Assembly: GCA_002722955.1 (NCBI GenBank)
Contig: PBMZ01000042.1
Location: 1-57,348, forward strand
Direction of reading: 5' to 3'
DNA: 57,348 nt
Source of the DNA: Planctomycetaceae bacterium
GTDB taxonomy: Bacteria > Planctomycetota > Planctomycetia > Planctomycetales > Planctomycetaceae
A program made the position numbers and the translations under genes. The first letter of the stretch is position 1. The number at the start of each line of letters is the position of its first letter. The notes below the pieces were generated by a model, which saw only the letters and a program-made list of their open reading frames with translations, was not told the origin of the DNA and made no database searches. Below, one piece after another: positions 43,849-53,014 of this stretch.

Positions 43849-45723
43849 CTATCCGCCCAACAGCTGATACAGTTTGTAGAGACCAACGACGAGCATTCCT
43901 GCGAACGAGCAGTACAGCAGCATGTCCCAAATCTTGCTGGGGGCCAAGCGTTGGTCGGAGCGGAAGAAACGGAAATAGATTGCCGAACCAGCCACGACGG
44001 GCAGCATGATGGCTTGTAAACCACCGCTCAACATCACCATCGCGCGAGGTTCGAAACCAGCGACGAAAGAGATCGCACATAATGCTGGCAACACGCCGCT
44101 CATGATACGAACCAAGCCGCGGTAACTTTGCTCGTCATCGCGAATGAATCCAGCCGTTCTCACTGCGTCGGAGAACATACGAGCGTTTCCAGCATTGGCC
44201 ACGAAGAATGTTGAATACAAGACCGCGAATGCTCCGAACAAGAACAGCATCTCCGCGACCGAGCCGAAAACAGGCTCGTACATCACGCCCAGCGAGCGAA
44301 TCATGTCAGGACCTTCCGGGTCCAAGTTGATACGGCCCAACACGCAAGCTCCCAGTATATAGAACGCGATGGTTGCGAACGTATAAACGATCATCGAGCA
44401 CCACGCGTCCCACTTCATCACGTAAATCCAACCGCGTGCTCGATTAGCCCATTCTTCGGTTTCGTCGCGAGGTCCCGTGAACTTGGCGTAGCCTTTTTCC
44501 ATACACCAATAGGGATAAGCAATCAGCTCTGCCGCACCAACGCCGATGATTCCAAACGTCGAAAGTGCGGTCTTCAACGGTGATACTCCGTCCGGAGCCG
44601 CTTGAGGCAAACTAAACTTCAGACCGGCCATGATCTCCGAGAAACTCGCTCCCCAAGCGGGTTCCGATTGCAATGCGAAAACATTGACGACCGTCACAAG
44701 TGTGAACATACCGACAAGTGCCGTCGAGAAGGACTCGATCAATCCGTATCGACCGGACACCAGCATGACGATCGTTGCCAGACTGAGAATCACTGACCAA
44801 ATCTTGGCGTCGTAGGGTTCATCGGGTGGGACAAATAGGCGAAGCTGACGATAGTCATTGAGCCAAGCCGTCATCGTGGCGGCCTCAGATTCCGAAGTGT
44901 CATCTGGGATCAGTTGGTCGACGATGTCATCAGGCTTACCACCGTCGCCGTCTTTTTCCTTTTGAGATTCAGCGATCAATGCAAACATTGATTGCTGAGG
45001 CAGCACCTCTTCACGGAACCGCAGTGCGACCGGGTCTTTCGACGTCTTGATGAGATTCAGCTTTTCGATCAGCTTCTCGACGTCATCGACGGACTCGGTC
45101 GCGCCGCTGGCTTTGGAAATGGCCACGTATTGCGTCAGACCGGCAATGTCATGATCTAGGATCTCGGCTTCAAGTCCTTCAGGCCTCTCGCCATCTCTTG
45201 AGTTCGACCAAGCTCCGCGTTTGACTTGGAGTTGGATTTCGTCGCGTTTGAATTTGTTCATCTCGCGACCAGCGTCGGTGACTGGCATGCTGATCTCTAG
45301 CGCTTGTCCGACACCTCCGACGATACCGCCCAATTGGAACAGGATCGCAATGAACATGATAAACCACATTACCAAGATCACGTTGATCTTGCCGAAGCGG
45401 CCAACGGGAACTTGAGCCAGACCGGACATGGTGGTTTGACCGGTGGCAATCGTGAAGCGGCCCAGTTCGACTTGGCAGTAAACTTTGATCACGCAGCCGA
45501 GAATGATCAGCCAAAGCAGCGAGAAACCGGCTTGAGCTCCCGTCGAGGTTGTGGCGATTAACTCGCCCGAACCGACGATGCTGCCCGCGATAATCAAACC
45601 GGGGCCCAGCTTTTTCAGAATCCCGCCGATCGATGTCGGGGCTTCAATAATCTCGGGATGTGTTGATCCGACGGTATTTTCTTCAGCTTGATCTGCGGAC
45701 GAGCTGCCAGTTCCCTCGGTCAT
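43849..45723 (-). CDS. Nramp-related divalent metal transporter
   Basis: A 624-residue multi-pass membrane protein of the Nramp superfamily (LeuT-like fold). The first helix region reads LGPGLIIAGSIVGSGELIATT. Where canonical Nramp has the metal-binding DPGN motif, this has GSGEL. The sixth-helix motif (usual MPH) is here AAELIAYPYW. A hydrophilic insertion of about 150 residues (about 147-300) separates the early helices from the rest. Substrate therefore cannot be assumed to be Mn2+ or Fe2+. It lies 9 nt downstream of trpE and is likely co-transcribed with it. Confidence 0.78.
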   Translation of the reverse strand: MTEGTGSSSADQAEENTVGSTHPEIIEAPTSIGGILKKLGPGLIIAGSIVGSGELIATTSTGAQAGFSLLWLIILGCVIKVYCQVELGRFTIATGQTTMSGLAQVPVGRFGKINVILVMWFIMFIAILFQLGGIVGGVGQALEISMPVTDAGREMNKFKRDEIQLQVKRGAWSNSRDGERPEGLEAEILDHDIAGLTQYVAISKASGATESVDDVEKLIEKLNLIKTSKDPVALRFREEVLPQQSMFALIAESQKEKDGDGGKPDDIVDQLIPDDTSESEAATMTAWLNDYRQLRLFVPPDEPYDAKIWSVILSLATIVMLVSGRYGLIESFSTALVGMFTLVTVVNVFALQSEPAWGASFSEIMAGLKFSLPQAAPDGVSPLKTALSTFGIIGVGAAELIAYPYWCMEKGYAKFTGPRDETEEWANRARGWIYVMKWDAWCSMIVYTFATIAFYILGACVLGRINLDPEGPDMIRSLGVMYEPVFGSVAEMLFLFGAFAVLYSTFFVANAGNARMFSDAVRTAGFIRDDEQSYRGLVRIMSGVLPALCAISFVAGFEPRAMVMLSGGLQAIMLPVVAGSAIYFRFFRSDQRLAPSKIWDMLLYCSFAGMLVVGLYKLYQLLGG

Positions 45724-45732
45724 GATGTTCCT

Positions 45733-47217
45733 TCAAAGCTGCTGTTCGGCGACCTCGATCGCTTTCAACATGCCTTTGGCTTTGTTCAGAGTCTCGAAGT
45801 ATTCATTCTCGGGCACGCTGTCGGCGACGATTCCGGCTCCGGCTTGAACATAGACCGTTTGACCTTGCATGACGAGCGTTCGCAGGGCGATACACGTATC
45901 CATGTTACCGGTGAAGTCGATATAACCGACAGCTCCAGCGTAAGGCCCGCGGCGATGACGTTCCAGCTCATCGATGATTTCCATCGCGCGAACTTTTGGA
46001 GCTCCCGACACGGTACCCGCTGGCAAGCCGGCTCGCAACGCGTCCAGGCATGTTTGTCCTTTGGGCAACTGACCACGAACGTTCGATGTGATATGCATGA
46101 CATGACTGTAACGTTCCACAATCATCACGTCGGATAGCTCAACCGAACCATAATCGGAAACGCGGCCAATGTCGTTGCGTGCCAAATCGACCAGCATCAC
46201 ATGTTCCGCTCGCTCTTTGGGATCGGCAAGTAGCTCGTCGGCCAACGCTCGATCTTCTTCATCGTTCTTGCCGCGATGTCGAGTACCGGCAAGAGGCCGA
46301 ATCGTCACTTCACGGTCCTCGACGCGAACCATGATTTCGGGCGAGCTTCCGATCAAACTGCCATCAGGCGTCTTCAACAGAAACATGAACGGACTGGGAT
46401 TGACGACTCGCAGTGATCGATAGATATCCAACGGTCGCGCGCGGGACTCGAGCTGCAGCCGTTGACTGATAACAACCTGAAAGATATCACCCGCGCAGAT
46501 GTATTCCTTGCACTTCTCGACCGCGGCCTCGAACTCGGCTTTTTCGAAGTTCGATGTCCACTCCAATGATGGTTCACCGATGGCGGCGATGTCGGTCATT
46601 TGCAAGTCGGCCGCGCCCTTTTGAAGCTGCCGACAGATTTCATTCACTCGCTCACTGGTTTCGTCAAATGCTTCACGCGCGTCGCGATCTTTAGTGCGCG
46701 CGTGACAGACGACCAGAATCGTCTTGTTGATCTGATCGAAGATCACCATGCGATCGTAAAAGGCGAACGCCAAATCAGGGAGCTTGCGATCGTCTTCAGG
46801 CGGGTTTGGCAAGTTCTCGCAATAGCGGACGACGTCATAACCAGCGAAGCCAACAGCACCACCGCAGAATCTGGGCAGCTGGGGCAAGTGGACGGCGCGA
46901 TAGCTCTTCAGCAAGTTCTCGATTTCTCGCAGCGGGTCCTCGACCGTGTACTCCCGAGTTTCGCCCGCTTCGGTGATCTTGACCGATCGACCGTAGGCTT
47001 CCAATTCAAGGAACGGGTCGGCACCGAGAAAACTGTAGCGCCCGATTTTTTCTCCGCCAACAACACTCTCGAACAAAAACGAATGCGAGCCCCATTGCAA
47101 CTTGCAGTAAGCACTAACCGGAGTCAACGTGTCACTGACCAACTGACGATAAACGGGCACCATGTCGTGCTCGGCCGCCAGTTTTTCAAACGTTTCAAAG
47201 TCGGGCAAATGATTCAT
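45733..47217 (-). CDS. trpE: Anthranilate synthase component I
   Basis: A 494-residue chorismate-utilising enzyme, forming anthranilate from chorismate with the TrpG glutaminase (not in the window). Motifs include [91 protein letters not shown] and [18 protein letters not shown]. Length and domain order are those of TrpE. It is the first gene of a small operon with the Nramp-related gene. No trp leader peptide was recognised upstream. Confidence 0.94.
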   Translation of the reverse strand: MNHLPDFETFEKLAAEHDMVPVYRQLVSDTLTPVSAYCKLQWGSHSFLFESVVGGEKIGRYSFLGADPFLELEAYGRSVKITEAGETREYTVEDPLREIENLLKSYRAVHLPQLPRFCGGAVGFAGYDVVRYCENLPNPPEDDRKLPDLAFAFYDRMVIFDQINKTILVVCHARTKDRDAREAFDETSERVNEICRQLQKGAADLQMTDIAAIGEPSLEWTSNFEKAEFEAAVEKCKEYICAGDIFQVVISQRLQLESRARPLDIYRSLRVVNPSPFMFLLKTPDGSLIGSSPEIMVRVEDREVTIRPLAGTRHRGKNDEEDRALADELLADPKERAEHVMLVDLARNDIGRVSDYGSVELSDVMIVERYSHVMHITSNVRGQLPKGQTCLDALRAGLPAGTVSGAPKVRAMEIIDELERHRRGPYAGAVGYIDFTGNMDTCIALRTLVMQGQTVYVQAGAGIVADSVPENEYFETLNKAKGMLKAIEVAEQQL

Positions 47218-47282
47218 TGTGGCGAACCGTCGAAGAAAGGGAACGAACTAACGATGGCACAAGCCTTGGGTAACGATTTTTC

Positions 47283-47341
47283 GTGGCGTACGCTTCCAGC
47301 TTGCGGGCCTGGCAGTTTCGCAAGCTGGAAGCGTACGCCAC
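47283..47341. repeat. Perfect 22-bp inverted repeat
   Basis: Arm 47283-47304 (GTGGCGTACGCTTCCAGCTT...) is the exact reverse complement of 47320-47341, with a 15-nt spacer. It lies about 65 nt upstream of the trpE start, on the opposite side of the gap from mcsA. It looks like a dispersed REP-type unit, but it would also form a strong hairpin in the trpE leader if transcription starts upstream of it. Confidence 0.7.
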
Positions 47342-47500
47342 CGACCCTTTGGGTTAAGATACAAATTATTCGAACGGGGTACGCCTGATGAGATTCGCGG
47401 CAACGTCTAGTCGAACGGCCAGCTCCTGAAATCGGCACTCGCCGCGACCGATCCATAATAGCGGCTTCATCTTACGTCGCAAGGGGCCGAGATGGCTCGC

Positions 47501-47528
47501 TTGACAGTCACCTTAGGACGGATAGAAT
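47501..47528 (+). promoter_or_regulatory. Candidate sigma-70-type promoter of mcsA
   Basis: TTGACA at 47501-47506 and TAGAAT at 47523-47528 are separated by 16 nt. Transcription would begin about 7 nt further, at or next to the mcsA ATG (47536). No Shine-Dalgarno motif precedes that ATG, which fits a leaderless transcript. Confidence 0.5.
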
Positions 47529-47535
47529 TCGGGTC

Positions 47536-48057
47536 ATGAAAAAGTGTCAACAATGCTCGAAGCCCGCGACTTTACACATCACCGAAATCCGTGAAGGTGA
47601 AGTCCAAGCTCTGCACTTGTGCGAGAGTTGTGCGCAAGAGTACTGGCACAGCGAATTGGAATCGAGTGAGACGGAAGACGCTTCGAACTCGCCGTTCCCC
47701 ATGAGTATGGTGGAAGACGAGCTGGAAGAGTTGGACTCGCTGTCGTGTCCCAATTGCGGTATCTCGTTTAAGCAATTTCGGGCGCAAGGTCGCTTGGGAT
47801 GCCCGCACGATTACGTGGCATTCGAGGCCGAGTTGTTGCCACTGTTGGAAAACATTCATGGCGACACGGCTCAGCATTGTGGCAAGGCTCCTAAGCGAGC
47901 CCCTGATGCCAGCCAACGTCAGTATCGACTAATCCGCTTGCGTAACGATCTACGCTCGGCGGTCGATATGGAGAACTACGAAGAAGCGGCGCAGATTCGA
48001 GACGAAATTAGCGAGCTCGAACAGGAACTTGGAGAGATCACGGATACGACAGAGTAA
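47536..48057 (+). CDS. mcsA: McsA, activator of protein arginine kinase
   Basis: A 173-residue protein. The N-terminal part has zinc-binding Cys pairs (CQQC, CESC), followed by an acidic linker, then CPNCGISFKQFRAQGRLGCPHDY. The C-terminus is a UVR-type helix pair (LRNDLRSAVDMENYEEAAQIRDEI). This is the layout of McsA, which binds McsB and activates it. The pair feeds phosphoarginine-tagged proteins to ClpCP in Firmicutes and similar bacteria. mcsB follows after 48 nt. No ctsR or clpC is in the window. Confidence 0.85.
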   Translation: MKKCQQCSKPATLHITEIREGEVQALHLCESCAQEYWHSELESSETEDASNSPFPMSMVEDELEELDSLSCPNCGISFKQFRAQGRLGCPHDYVAFEAELLPLLENIHGDTAQHCGKAPKRAPDASQRQYRLIRLRNDLRSAVDMENYEEAAQIRDEISELEQELGEITDTTE

Positions 48058-48105
48058 CTTGGATTGAACATCCACCGTCTCCGACGGCCAAGAAAGTAAG
48101 CATTG

Positions 48106-49176
48106 ATGGATTTGGAAGCGCTGACAGAAAAGAGCGGAGAATGGCTGCGAGGTACCGGGCCAGAATCCGACATCGTTGTCTCCAGTCGCATCCGGCTTGC
48201 GCGCAATTTGGCTCAGTATCCGTTCATCAGTCGCTGTGACGATACCACAAAAACGGAAATCGAAACGCTCCTTAAAGCTAAGATGGACGAGGTCGCTGCC
48301 GGTCGTCGTTTGCAATATTTGGATGTCGATGATCTTGAGACACTTGACCGTCAATTTCTCGTCGAGCGTCAATTGATTAGTCGAGAGCATGCAGACAGCA
48401 CGGGCTCGCGCGGCGTTGGCATCAGCGATGAAGAAACCTTGAGCGTAATGATCAACGAGGAAGATCATATTCGCATCCAAGTCCTTCGCAGTGGCCTTTC
48501 GCTAGACGAGTGCTGGAGCGAGATTAACTCGTTCGATGATGCTTTAGAAGAAGAGGTGACTTACGCCTTTAGCGAGAAGCTCGGCTACTTAACGGCTTGC
48601 CCAACCAACGTTGGCACGGGAATTCGTGTCAGCGTCATGTTGCACTTGCCGGCCCTGGTGATGACCAAGGAAATCCAGAAGGTCTTTCAAGCGTTGCATA
48701 AGATCAGTCTGGCCGTTCGCGGTTTGTACGGCGAGGGTAGCCAGGCGGTGGGCGACTTCTATCAAATCTCGAATCAAGTCACGCTGGGCAAGAGCGAAGA
48801 CCAGTTGATTCAAACGCTCAAGGATGTCGTTCCCAACATCGTTGACTACGAACGTCGCGTCCGCACGGCATTGGTCAAAGAGAACCGACAATCGTTGCAC
48901 GACACGGTGGCTCGAGCGTATGGAATTCTACGAAACGCGCAAACGATTAGCTCCGAGGAAACCATGCATTTGCTCTCCAGTGTTCGCATGGGAATCAACT
49001 TGGGCCTGATCGATAATCTCGAGATTCCCGAGGTCAACGAACTCTTCATTCAAACGCAACCCGCCCACTTGCAAAAGCTACGCAAGTCCGAGCTTGGTTC
49101 TGCCGAGCGAAACAGTGCTCGCGCCAGCTTCTTGCGCCGCCGTTTATCTGGCGGCGGTAGCGGCGAAGAGAATTGA
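48106..49176 (+). CDS. mcsB: Protein arginine kinase McsB
   Basis: A 356-residue ATP:guanido phosphotransferase family enzyme that phosphorylates arginine in proteins. ATG at 48106 is preferred over TTG one codon upstream. Motifs are [17 protein letters not shown] near the N-terminus, [12 protein letters not shown] (catalytic Glu region), [20 protein letters not shown] with the active-site Cys, and a C-terminal [13 protein letters not shown] that resembles the phosphoarginine-binding RDxxRA motif with D replaced by N. It forms a unit with mcsA, and the next gene begins 4 nt after its stop. Confidence 0.93.
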   Translation: MDLEALTEKSGEWLRGTGPESDIVVSSRIRLARNLAQYPFISRCDDTTKTEIETLLKAKMDEVAAGRRLQYLDVDDLETLDRQFLVERQLISREHADSTGSRGVGISDEETLSVMINEEDHIRIQVLRSGLSLDECWSEINSFDDALEEEVTYAFSEKLGYLTACPTNVGTGIRVSVMLHLPALVMTKEIQKVFQALHKISLAVRGLYGEGSQAVGDFYQISNQVTLGKSEDQLIQTLKDVVPNIVDYERRVRTALVKENRQSLHDTVARAYGILRNAQTISSEETMHLLSSVRMGINLGLIDNLEIPEVNELFIQTQPAHLQKLRKSELGSAERNSARASFLRRRLSGGGSGEEN

Positions 49177-49180
49177 TCCG

Positions 49181-49561
49181 ATGACGGTCGCGTCACGGAC
49201 GCCCGAAGGATCGCCAGGTCGTTGCCCACTGTGTGGAGCCAAGGTCGCCTTAGACTTTTCAGAGATCAGTGACGACGCGCCTTGCCCGGCATGTGGACAC
49301 CTCATCTGGAAGGCCAACGCACTGGCCGAGCACATCAAGCAACTGATGGCGTCCCAGTTGTCGCTTGGCGACTTGAGCTTCGACGACGACCTGGGATTGG
49401 CAACTGATTCGCTGGATGTCGTTGAATTGGCAATGGAATTCGAAGAGGAATTCGGAATCACAATCCCCGACGAAGACTACGAGAAGCTCAAGTCGATCAA
49501 CGACTTAGCACGCTACATCGAACGCCGATTGCGAAATAATGATTCGCTCGACGACGAGTAA
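49181..49561 (+). CDS. Zinc-ribbon / acyl carrier protein fusion
   Basis: A 126-residue protein starting 4 nt after mcsB. Residues 15-40 form a zinc ribbon (CPLCGAK, CPACGH; Cys15, 18, 35, 38). Residues about 48-118 are an acyl-carrier domain: [34 protein letters not shown], written here in pieces as [17 protein letters not shown] and [13 protein letters not shown]. Ser77 in DSLD is the expected phosphopantetheine site. Free ACPs are usually ~80 residues and lack the zinc ribbon. Partner enzymes are not visible nearby, so the acyl pathway it serves is unknown. Confidence 0.85.
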   Translation: MTVASRTPEGSPGRCPLCGAKVALDFSEISDDAPCPACGHLIWKANALAEHIKQLMASQLSLGDLSFDDDLGLATDSLDVVELAMEFEEEFGITIPDEDYEKLKSINDLARYIERRLRNNDSLDDE

Positions 49562-49566
49562 ACCAA

Positions 49567-49588
49567 AATTCGTGGTCGTCCTGAATTT
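49567..49588. repeat. 22-nt copy of the inner arm of the 43.6-kb element
   Basis: The sequence starting AATTCGTGGTCGTCCTGAAT at 49567 is identical over 22 nt to the reverse complement of 43707-43728. It lies just after the ACP stop and is a solitary arm here. Confidence 0.55.
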
Positions 49589-49755
49589 AGGAGACGCCGA
49601 ACCGTGTCTCGCGAAGTCACCAAGTCACCCTGTTTGCGTCCCACTTCCGTCTCTTTAGCCGCATTGCACACGATCCGTTGGAGTCCAGTTAGCAAGCTTG
49701 CATTGATCAATTCGCACGAATTGACCACTATGTCGCATCGCGCACGGAGGCGGCT

Positions 49756-50160
49756 ATGTCGAAACACATTTTGCAAGCTGGCACAATCCCCTACCGCAAA
49801 CTCGATGACAATTTCGAGTTCTGCGTCATCGAAACTTCCAGCGGAAAGTGGTGGGGGTTTCCCAAAGGTGTCATCGATCCTGGGGAAACGCCCGAGGAAA
49901 CTGCTATCAAAGAATCCTACGAAGAAGCTGGCCTGCGGGGCGAGTTGGATGGCACACCACTGGGAACATTTCAATATTCCAAATGGCGATCCAAGCTGGA
50001 TTGCACGGTCTATCTGATGGATGTGCAATACGAAGATGGGTCATGGCCCGAGTCATCTCGCGAGCGGCGCTGGGTCGACTTTGACACCGCGCGGAAAATG
50101 ATTCATCGTGTAGGCTTTCAACATCTACTGGAAGCGGCCTTTCGCCGCTTGACCAGATAG
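49756..50160 (+). CDS. Nudix hydrolase
   Basis: A 134-residue Nudix protein. The Nudix box reads GVIDPGETPEETAIKESYEE followed by AGL, matching Gx5Ex7REUxEExGU with K in place of R. A GGAGG ribosome-binding site lies 5 nt upstream of the ATG. The early segment AGTIPYRK and later KSKLDCTVYLMDV are typical of the diadenosine-polyphosphate or (di)phosphoinositol branches. The substrate is not certain. Same strand as mcsAB and the enolase-superfamily gene, which starts 28 nt downstream. Confidence 0.85.
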   Translation: MSKHILQAGTIPYRKLDDNFEFCVIETSSGKWWGFPKGVIDPGETPEETAIKESYEEAGLRGELDGTPLGTFQYSKWRSKLDCTVYLMDVQYEDGSWPESSRERRWVDFDTARKMIHRVGFQHLLEAAFRRLTR

Positions 50161-50188
50161 CATTGCTTCCTGAAACCTACAGCTTGCC

Positions 50189-51229
50189 ATGAAAATCACG
50201 AACGTCCGCGCTGTGCAACCCGTTGCCGAAAAGTCGCCTCCTGATTGGAGAACGACGTTGGGCCAAATCTTGGTCGCCGTTGACACAGACGTTGGCATCA
50301 CGGGATACGGCGTTGGCGGCGGCGGCTTGGCCGGAATCCATGTCATCAAGACCGTGCTGCGAGACTTTTTGCAAGATCGCGATCCTGAAGACGTCGAATC
50401 ACTCTGGGAACTGATGTACCAAACGACGTTGCCCTATGGTCAAAAGGGCTTGGCCATCATGGCACTCAGCGGAATTGACCTGGCGCTATGGGACATTCGC
50501 GGGAAGGCCGCAAAGCTGCCGTTGGCCGAGTTGCTCGGCGGCAAAGTCGGCCAGCCGATGCCAACATACATTACCGTTTGGGACACGATCCACGCGGCCC
50601 TTGATCGAGGTTTTCGCTCATTCAAGCTACACGTCGAAAACCGAGATGACGGGGACAAAGTTGCAGCCGTTGCATCAACTGTCGAGGAAGCCCGCCGAGA
50701 AGTTGGTGACGAGTGCGACATCGCAATTGATGCTTGGATGCGATGGGACTTGCCCACAACAATCGACGTTGCTCGCGCCATCGAACCCTTTCGAGTGACT
50801 TGGATCGAGGAACCGTTGCCAGCCGACGACTTGGATGGCTACGCGATATTGGCCACCGAAAGTCCTGTTCCAATCGCTGGTGGAGAGCACGAATTCACCG
50901 CGGCCGCGTTTCGACCTTTGGTCGAGCGTCGATTGCACACAATCCTTCAGCCCGACGTTTGTTGGTGCGGTGGACTGACTCAACTGATCGAGATCTACAA
51001 GATGGCGCAAGGTGCTGGCTTGCGTGTTTGCCCTCACCGAGGAAGTGAAGTTTGGTCGCTTCACGCCATCGCCGCTTTGGACAACGATCCACTGCCCGAA
51101 TCGGGACGCCCCTGGATGACTTGGGTTGGCGGGCAACCACCAATTGAAGATGGCTATGTGACGCTAACCGATCGGATTGGATTTGGCGTCGAGATCGATG
51201 AAGACTCGCTCGAGATTCTCTACTCATGA
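50189..51229 (+). CDS. Enolase-superfamily dehydratase, rhamnonate dehydratase-like
   Basis: A 346-residue mandelate racemase/muconate lactonising-type enzyme. Capping domain at the N-terminus (MKITNVRAVQP), then the barrel. Visible residues: Lys in RSFKLHVEN, metal ligand Asp in AIDAWMRWD, Glu in WIEEPL and Glu in AGGEHEF, and His in CPHRGSEVWSLH near the end. The late His in a PH-x-GS context and the length suggest an acid-sugar dehydratase of the rhamnonate type. The substrate cannot be fixed by sequence alone. Confidence 0.82.
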   Translation: MKITNVRAVQPVAEKSPPDWRTTLGQILVAVDTDVGITGYGVGGGGLAGIHVIKTVLRDFLQDRDPEDVESLWELMYQTTLPYGQKGLAIMALSGIDLALWDIRGKAAKLPLAELLGGKVGQPMPTYITVWDTIHAALDRGFRSFKLHVENRDDGDKVAAVASTVEEARREVGDECDIAIDAWMRWDLPTTIDVARAIEPFRVTWIEEPLPADDLDGYAILATESPVPIAGGEHEFTAAAFRPLVERRLHTILQPDVCWCGGLTQLIEIYKMAQGAGLRVCPHRGSEVWSLHAIAALDNDPLPESGRPWMTWVGGQPPIEDGYVTLTDRIGFGVEIDEDSLEILYS

Positions 51230-51230
51230 A

Positions 51231-51425
51231 TCAGCGAACTTCGATGTAGAGCGCGGAATGGTCCGAGAGCGTTTCTTGAAAACGTTTCCGTTCTGCTCGC
51301 GTTGTCAATTCATTCCAGCCGCTGCCGTCATCGGTCAGTCCGCGGATGTGATCTTCAACGCGGTCAGCTCAAGCTCGACGTCCTTGGAAATTCTCGACGT
51401 TCCAGAAACTCACCGAAAATGACAT
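51231..51425 (-). pseudogene. Endonuclease/exonuclease/phosphatase-family remnant
   Basis: A broken minus-strand gene of 64 codons in one frame, with an internal TGA at 51369-51371. It begins MSFSVSFWNVENFQGRRA, the N-terminus of EEP-family hydrolases with the catalytic WNVEN. After the TGA come ADRVEDHIRGL (still N-terminal family sequence), and then TDDGSGWNELTTRAERKRF and TLSDHSALYIEVR, the family's C-terminus with its catalytic SDH. About 200 or more central residues are missing. The TGA is probably a CGA to TGA change. It is convergent with the enolase-superfamily gene, 2 nt apart. Confidence 0.75.
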
Positions 51426-51497
51426 GACTGAACCGAATTGCTAGGGCTGAGTCAGACGAAGGAACACTGCGGTGAGTAGCCAAACCGTGAATCGCTC

Positions 51498-52574
51498 CTA
51501 GCCGTGGCGATTCATGTACTGCTTGATGATTTCAGCAGCCGGATTCTCTTGAGCCGGTTTGGGTTCTTCTTTGTTCTCTGCGTCTTCAGCCTTGGGTTCC
51601 GGTTCGACGGGGCCTGTTTCCGAGGGATCCGGCAATTTCAAGGGAATATCGTCGACGGGTGCCTCCGCTGGTTCTTCCGGCGGAGCGCTGAAATCAGCAG
51701 GAGCAACTTCCGGTTGACCGACTTGTGGCATTGGTGCGCCCGGCATCGGTGGTTGCATCATCTTCTGCTGCATCAATTGTTGCTGCTGAGGATCCATGGG
51801 AGTTGGAAACTGCTGTTGTGGCTGTTGGGGATACACGCCAGGTTGTTGCGGATAACCTTGTGGCATTCCTGGCTGCGGTTGCGGATACCCTGGTTGCATT
51901 GGAATCTGCGGCTGCATCGGTTGGTGCGGCATTCCCTGCATCGGCATTTGAGGCTGTGCGACAGGTTGCTGCGGTGGAGCCATCGGTTGGGGTGGCGGTG
52001 CGATTGGCTGTTGTGGAGCAGCTTGAGCTGGAGGCACGGCAGGAGCAGCTCCTGGTTGGGCTGCCGGCGCGCCTGTTTGAGCCGGTGCTTCGCCTAGAGT
52101 CGCGGCTGGCTGAGTATCACCGGACGCAAGAATGCGGGTGTCACCACTCAGCACTGCAGTTTGTTCCGCACTGGGATCCAATGCTGCTGGCATTTCCATG
52201 ACGGTATCACCGCCAATGGTAGGTGCTGCGGGATCTCCCTCCGCATCGACAGCAACTGGCTGTTCAACCCTTGTAGTTGATTCCAGGCAAAGCTGCAACT
52301 CAAGCTTCCCGATGGTGATTTGATCGCCTTCTTTCAGAACGACCTGACCACGGGTCTTCTCGCCATTGACGAGCGTACCATTCGTGCTACCTAAATCGCG
52401 GACGCGTACAGCAAAGTCATCCAGTGAGAACACACAATGATAACGCGATACTGATTCGCTATTCGGACGAAGCTGACAATCGTTTTCACGACCCACAAGA
52501 AACTTGCGAGTGTTCAAAGCGATGACTCTACCGTCCTGTTTTCCGCCAATGACCTTCAACTCTGCTTGTAGCAT
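51498..52574 (-). CDS. FHA domain protein with Pro/Gln-rich tail
   Basis: A 358-residue protein with ATG at 52574 and a GGAGGGAG run upstream. Residues 1-95 are a forkhead-associated domain: FLVGRENDCQLR, SVSRYHCVFSL and DLGSTNGTLVNGEK, which binds phosphothreonine. About 200 residues of Pro/Gln/Ala/Met-rich low-complexity sequence follow, then an acidic/Pro-rich region, and a conserved short end (NPAAEIIKQYMNRHG). It is likely a signalling adaptor for a Ser/Thr kinase, common in planctomycetes. Monocistronic. Confidence 0.85.
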   Translation of the reverse strand: MLQAELKVIGGKQDGRVIALNTRKFLVGRENDCQLRPNSESVSRYHCVFSLDDFAVRVRDLGSTNGTLVNGEKTRGQVVLKEGDQITIGKLELQLCLESTTRVEQPVAVDAEGDPAAPTIGGDTVMEMPAALDPSAEQTAVLSGDTRILASGDTQPAATLGEAPAQTGAPAAQPGAAPAVPPAQAAPQQPIAPPPQPMAPPQQPVAQPQMPMQGMPHQPMQPQIPMQPGYPQPQPGMPQGYPQQPGVYPQQPQQQFPTPMDPQQQQLMQQKMMQPPMPGAPMPQVGQPEVAPADFSAPPEEPAEAPVDDIPLKLPDPSETGPVEPEPKAEDAENKEEPKPAQENPAAEIIKQYMNRHG

Positions 52575-53014
52575 AGATGACGTCCACTCCCTCCAATTAG
52601 CCAACTGTGAACATCGGCCCAAATGACACACAGCCTTCGGAACAAGTCTCCAAGGCAGAACCCCAGCATAACAATAAACTTTGCGCGATCGCAACGATCT
52701 TATCGCGCAAAGTCCACGCTCGCTAAAATTGCTTTGAGTCTAGATTGTGGGCGAATTTTCGCAGCTGACAGGGTCGAAATGAGTAACTCTGGGGGAGCTG
52801 ATTTCGAAAAATCGAAAAGATGTGAACCTCTGTGCCGCTAGGGCGACCCGAGGCTCACGTCAACCTATCACTGACGATTCGTGATGTCAATGCGGCTCTG
52901 AAGCTAGTGTTTTGTTTGCGGCTACCCGCAAATCTCTACGAGCGAATCCCAGGGTTTGATGCCAATTCTCGTCATCACTGGGTGCGTTCAATCATCGCTC
53001 CCTTGTTGAGAAAT
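52575..53014. promoter_or_regulatory. Upstream region of FHA gene with operator-like inverted repeat
   Basis: No gene was supported. At 52678-52689 and 52702-52713 a perfect 12-bp inverted repeat (ACTTTGCGCGAT / ATCGCGCAAAGT) with a 12-nt spacer lies about 105-140 nt upstream of the FHA start. Its spacing fits a dimeric-regulator site or a hairpin. The rest of the gap shows nothing recognisable and lies downstream of holB (ends 53015). Confidence 0.45.

Larger units (their letters stand above)
47218..47535. other. Divergent trpE / mcsA intergenic region
   Basis: It contains the perfect 22-bp inverted repeat (47283-47341) and a candidate promoter for mcsA (47501-47528), each listed separately. 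No supported gene is present. Confidence 0.5.

Noticed and set aside
51369..51371. TGA within the EEP remnant read as selenocysteine
   Set aside because: The protein also lacks its central domain, so decay explains the TGA more simply; no SECIS-like hairpin was sought or seen.
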